DNA from: Uliginosibacterium paludis
GTDB taxonomy: Bacteria > Pseudomonadota > Gammaproteobacteria > Burkholderiales > Rhodocyclaceae
Assembly (NCBI RefSeq): GCF_039631355.1
Contig: NZ_JBDIVF010000001.1
Span: 62,001-126,000 of the forward strand
Reading direction: 5' to 3'
DNA: 64,000 nucleotides
Within the stretch, counting starts at the first letter, position 1. The number at the start of each line of letters is the position of its first letter. The notes under the pieces are model-generated. The model saw only the letters and a program-made list of their open reading frames with translations. It did not search any database and was not told the DNA's origin. Both the position numbers and the translations under genes were made by a program. Of this stretch, positions 59,686 through 64,000 are shown in pieces.

Positions 59686-60738
59686 ATGAATACCCTGACT
59701 GACTGGCAAGGCCTGCCCAAGGTTCTGCTGCACGAACACCTGGACGGCGGCCTGCGCCCACAAACCCTGCTGGAGCTCTGCACTGCGCAGGGCATCCCCC
59801 TGCCCGCCCCCGACGCCCCCGCGCTGGCCGCCTGGATGCAGGCCAATGCCGACTCCGGCAGTCTGGTGCGTTACCTGCAGGGCTTTGCGCTCACCGTGAA
59901 TGCCATAGCAACACTGGATGCCTGCGAACGCGTGGCTTTCGAGGCGGCCGAAGACGCCCGCCTCGATGGTTGCGTGCTGGCCGAGTTCCGCATGGCGCCA
60001 CTGCTGCTTGAGCCTTTTGGCCTGGCCCCCGAAGCGGTCATTGAAGCGGTGTGCGCCGGTCTCGCACGCAGCAGCCTTGAAAGTGGCCTGATCGTCTGCG
60101 CAATGCGCACCGACAGCGCAGAATCCTCGTTGCGCGCAGCGCGGATTGCTGGCGGCTATCAGGGTCAAGGCGTTGTCGGTTTCGATCTGGCCGGAGCCGA
60201 GTTCGGCTATCCACCCGGTCTGCACGCATCCGCGCTGAAGCTGGCAGGTGAAGCAGGCCTGGGCCTGACCTGCCACGCCGGCGAAGCCGATGCGGGCATC
60301 AGGGTTCTCGAAGCAGCCGCATTGGGCGCGACCCGCATCGGGCATGGCGTAAACATCATGAAAGCCCCCTCCCCCACGGAAGGCGAGGCCTGGCTGGAAG
60401 AAGCCCGCCGCCTCGGCCTGCATTTCGAGGTCTGCCCGAGCAGCAACGTGCATACCGGCGCTGCGCCCTCGCTGGCCGCTCACCCCATCCTGGCCATGCT
60501 GCGGGCGGGGCTTTCAGTCTCCTGTTCGACCGACAACCGGCTGATGTCAGGTGTCACACTGAGCGACGAGTTTCGTCGTCTGCATGAGCATCTCGGCCTG
60601 GAAGCGGACGAAGCGAGCCAGTTGATGCTCAACGCGGCGAAAGCCTCTTTCCTCCCGGCCGACAGTCGTGAGCGTGCCGGCCGAGCAATTGCCTCCTGGC
60701 GGAATGCGCTCCCGGGAAATTACGTCAACTCGCTTTGA
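59686..60738 (+). CDS. add: Adenosine deaminase
   Basis: 350 residues, metal-dependent amidohydrolase. HEHLDGG gives two zinc His residues, CHAGEA the third plus catalytic Glu, and CSTDNRLMSG the Asp ligand. It deaminates (deoxy)adenosine to (deoxy)inosine for the purine phosphorylase. ATG 59686 follows AAAGGA by six bases; the frame extends upstream without homology. It is divergent from the main nucleoside operon and shares its operator. Confidence 0.95.
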   Translation: MNTLTDWQGLPKVLLHEHLDGGLRPQTLLELCTAQGIPLPAPDAPALAAWMQANADSGSLVRYLQGFALTVNAIATLDACERVAFEAAEDARLDGCVLAEFRMAPLLLEPFGLAPEAVIEAVCAGLARSSLESGLIVCAMRTDSAESSLRAARIAGGYQGQGVVGFDLAGAEFGYPPGLHASALKLAGEAGLGLTCHAGEADAGIRVLEAAALGATRIGHGVNIMKAPSPTEGEAWLEEARRLGLHFEVCPSSNVHTGAAPSLAAHPILAMLRAGLSVSCSTDNRLMSGVTLSDEFRRLHEHLGLEADEASQLMLNAAKASFLPADSRERAGRAIASWRNALPGNYVNSL

Positions 60739-60747
60739 GCCGAGGAA

Positions 60748-60765
60748 ATCGTTTGCGCAAACGAT
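60748..60765. repeat. 18-base perfect palindrome after add
   Basis: ATCGTTTGCGCAAACGAT, ten bases after the add stop. It is made of the same TTTGC/GCAAA half-sites as the operator but in the opposite orientation. It may be a regulator site or the stem of a weak terminator. Confidence 0.45.
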
Positions 60766-61249
60766 TGCGCGCACCAATCGAGTGAAAACAGGAACGATTA
60801 TGGTGCGCGCAGCAGTGCTCCGGTGCCTGCAGCAAGCCGGGGGCGATCAGGCAGAAAAAAGTGCCGGGATGAAAGTCGTCAGGATTCAGGCTCTGGCAAT
60901 CAAAACGCTGGAGCCAGCAGTCCGGATCGCTCGCCTGCCACCTGAAAGCGGAAGCAGACCCTGCTTGCCAGAGTGAATCGCCGGCGAAATGATCAAAGCG
61001 CAAACGCTCATCGCCCGCCTGTACCCAAAGCAAGAACGCCCGGTACATCGCGGGACAAGGCAGCGGCGACAGACCCGCTCCAACCGGCGTTCAGCGCGAA
61101 GGCGCCCAAACCTAGACAAACGATGACTGGAAGCAAACCCGGAAAACCCGACAGGACGACTTCGGACACCGGATCCTCCGGCAAAACCCGGATCACAGCC
61201 CGAGAGTCACCAAAAGGGGGGCATGGCGGCCCGCAAGCTTGCAGACCCA

Positions 61250-61280
61250 AAAACAAAAAGGCCACTCGCAAGAGTGGCCT
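61250..61280 (-). terminator. Terminator of tRNA-Pro
   Basis: AGGCCACTC (61259-61267) pairs with GAGTGGCCT (61272-61280), followed on the minus strand by TTTTTGTTT. Confidence 0.88.
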
Positions 61281-61296
61281 AGATGCTTGATTCTGT

Positions 61297-61374
<78 letters not shown>

Positions 61375-61386
61375 CACAGAAACGAA

Positions 61387-61392
61387 ATTATA
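61387..61392 (-). promoter_or_regulatory. tRNA-Pro -10 element
   Basis: A perfect TATAAT on the minus strand, 14 bases before the tRNA start; -35 unclear. Confidence 0.6.
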
Positions 61393-61439
61393 GCAGGACT
61401 TTCCGGATTTTCCAGTGTCTTGCCATATTTTTTGAGACT

Positions 61440-61817
61440 TCACGCTCGCAGGATGGCCAGAATCTCTTCAAGCTCGGTACGAATCTGAGCGTTACTGGCT
61501 TTGCCGCGTTCGACCAGTTCGTCAGTTTCGCGCTTCAGGATCTGGTACTCCTCCAGCCTGTTGCGCGCACCACTGATGGTGAATCCTTCGCGATACAGCA
61601 GCTCGCGAATCCGGCGCACGAGAAGCACTTCATGCCGCTGGTAGTAGCGTCTGTTACCCGTACGCTTGACCGGCTTGAGCTGGGTGAACTCCTGCTCCCA
61701 GTAGCGCAGGACATGCGGCTTGACGCCGCACAGCTCGCTGACCTCGCCAATCGTGAAATACCGTTTGGCGGGAATGGGCGGAAGTTCTCCGAAATCTTCA
61801 AGCGGGTTGTTGTCCAT
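61440..61817 (-). CDS. MerR-family regulator of the ihfA neighbourhood
   Basis: 125 residues. N-terminal MerR HTH (RYFTIGEVSELCGVKPHVLRYWEQEFTQLKPVKRTGNRRYY) and a coiled dimerisation helix; no metal-binding Cys cluster. Unnamed MerR proteins in this position after ihfA are widespread in beta- and gammaproteobacteria. ATG 61817 lies within the end of ihfA (about 20 bases overlap), so it is coupled to it. Confidence 0.9.
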   Translation of the reverse strand: MDNNPLEDFGELPPIPAKRYFTIGEVSELCGVKPHVLRYWEQEFTQLKPVKRTGNRRYYQRHEVLLVRRIRELLYREGFTISGARNRLEEYQILKRETDELVERGKASNAQIRTELEEILAILRA

Positions 61818-62118
61818 CACTGAGTTGTTCGACTGAGGTCTTCAGTTTCTGGCTGGCATGGAAAGTCACGACCCGCCTCGCGGTAATCGGGATTTCCTCG
61901 CCAGTCTTCGGATTGCGACCGGGACGCTGGGGCTTGTCGCGAAGCTGGAAATTTCCGAATCCGGAAAGTTTCACTTCCTCGCCGCGTTCCAGCGCGTTCC
62001 TGATCTCTTCGAAGAAACCTTCGACCATGTCCTTGGCTTCGCGTTTGTTGAGACCTACGCGATCAAAAAGCAGGTCAGCCAGTTCCGCCTTGGTCAGCGT
62101 TACGCCGCCATTCTTCAT
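61798..62118 (-). CDS. ihfA: Integration host factor subunit alpha
   Basis: 106 residues, HU/IHF fold: TLTKAELADLLFDRVGLNKREAKDMVEGFFEEIR, VKLSGFGNFQLRDKPQRPGRNPKTGEEIPITARRVVTF. With IhfB it bends DNA in replication, recombination and transcription, and could serve the island integrase here. ATG 62118 leaves five extra residues compared with E. coli. Four bases after pheT. Confidence 0.95.
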   Translation of the reverse strand: MKNGGVTLTKAELADLLFDRVGLNKREAKDMVEGFFEEIRNALERGEEVKLSGFGNFQLRDKPQRPGRNPKTGEEIPITARRVVTFHASQKLKTSVEQLSDGQQPA

Positions 62119-62122
62119 TACT

Positions 62123-64000
<1,878 letters not shown>

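Larger units (their letters stand above)
60739..61296. other. 558-base gap with a palindrome and a terminator
   Basis: No protein-like frame is seen. It holds the palindrome at 60748-60765 and, at the far end, the tRNA-Pro terminator. The rest appears featureless. Confidence 0.45.

Noticed and set aside
60725..61271. Small minus-strand frames in the gap after add
   Set aside because: They overlap the palindrome or the tRNA-Pro terminator and show no conserved-looking sequence or ribosome site.

Overview
The window looks like the chromosome of a GC-rich betaproteobacterium, most like Rhodocyclales (inference). Pointers are a PHB locus (phaC, two phaB, phaR), a complete Entner-Doudoroff entry set, the pheT-ihfA-merR order, rluD back to back with bamD, and serine-rich linkers on surface lipoproteins.

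Layout. 1-861: 3' part of a glycosyltransferase gene. 1011-6553: an accessory island with a replication-relaxation-like protein, a GC-rich mosaic of short inverted repeats, a possible structured RNA, a GIY-YIG-like protein, an Xre regulator, a dual-specificity phosphatase and a tyrosine integrase beside the terminator of a tRNA array. 6563-7545: eight tRNA genes (Ala, Glu, Asp) in duplicated blocks. 7660-10800: FAD oxidase, DUF1992, rimO. 10931-14987: PHB genes. 15127-18218: small membrane protein, rluD, bamD, panC. 18329-21647: an unrecognised three-gene envelope cluster (GT2-like, bactofilin-like, six-helix membrane protein). 21670-25284: edd, pgl, glk, then tRNA-fMet. 25763-30513: M24 peptidase, broken TonB receptor gene, Lrp regulator, metC. 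30822-34033: rhamnogalacturonan lyase and a partner lipoprotein. 34434-38675: small, mostly unknown genes. 38835-60738: the nucleic-acid utilisation region. 61297-64000: tRNA-Pro, merR, ihfA, pheT (5' part missing).

The outstanding feature is 38835-60738. These genes encode what looks like a full route from extracellular DNA to central metabolism: an ExeM-type surface nuclease; a TonB-dependent receptor with its own ExbB, ExbD and TonB; a secreted protein joining an S1/P1 nuclease to a 5'-nucleotidase; a BMP-type nucleoside ABC importer; adenosine and cytidine deaminases; purine and thymidine phosphorylases; phosphopentomutase; and deoxyribose-phosphate aldolase. Together they could handle all four deoxynucleosides and end in acetaldehyde plus glyceraldehyde 3-phosphate. 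A LacI-family regulator lies inside the import/catabolism operon, and the palindrome GCAAACGTTTGC occurs in front of both main transcription units. The parts are known families; their union in one apparent regulon, and the nuclease-nucleotidase fusion, are what look new.
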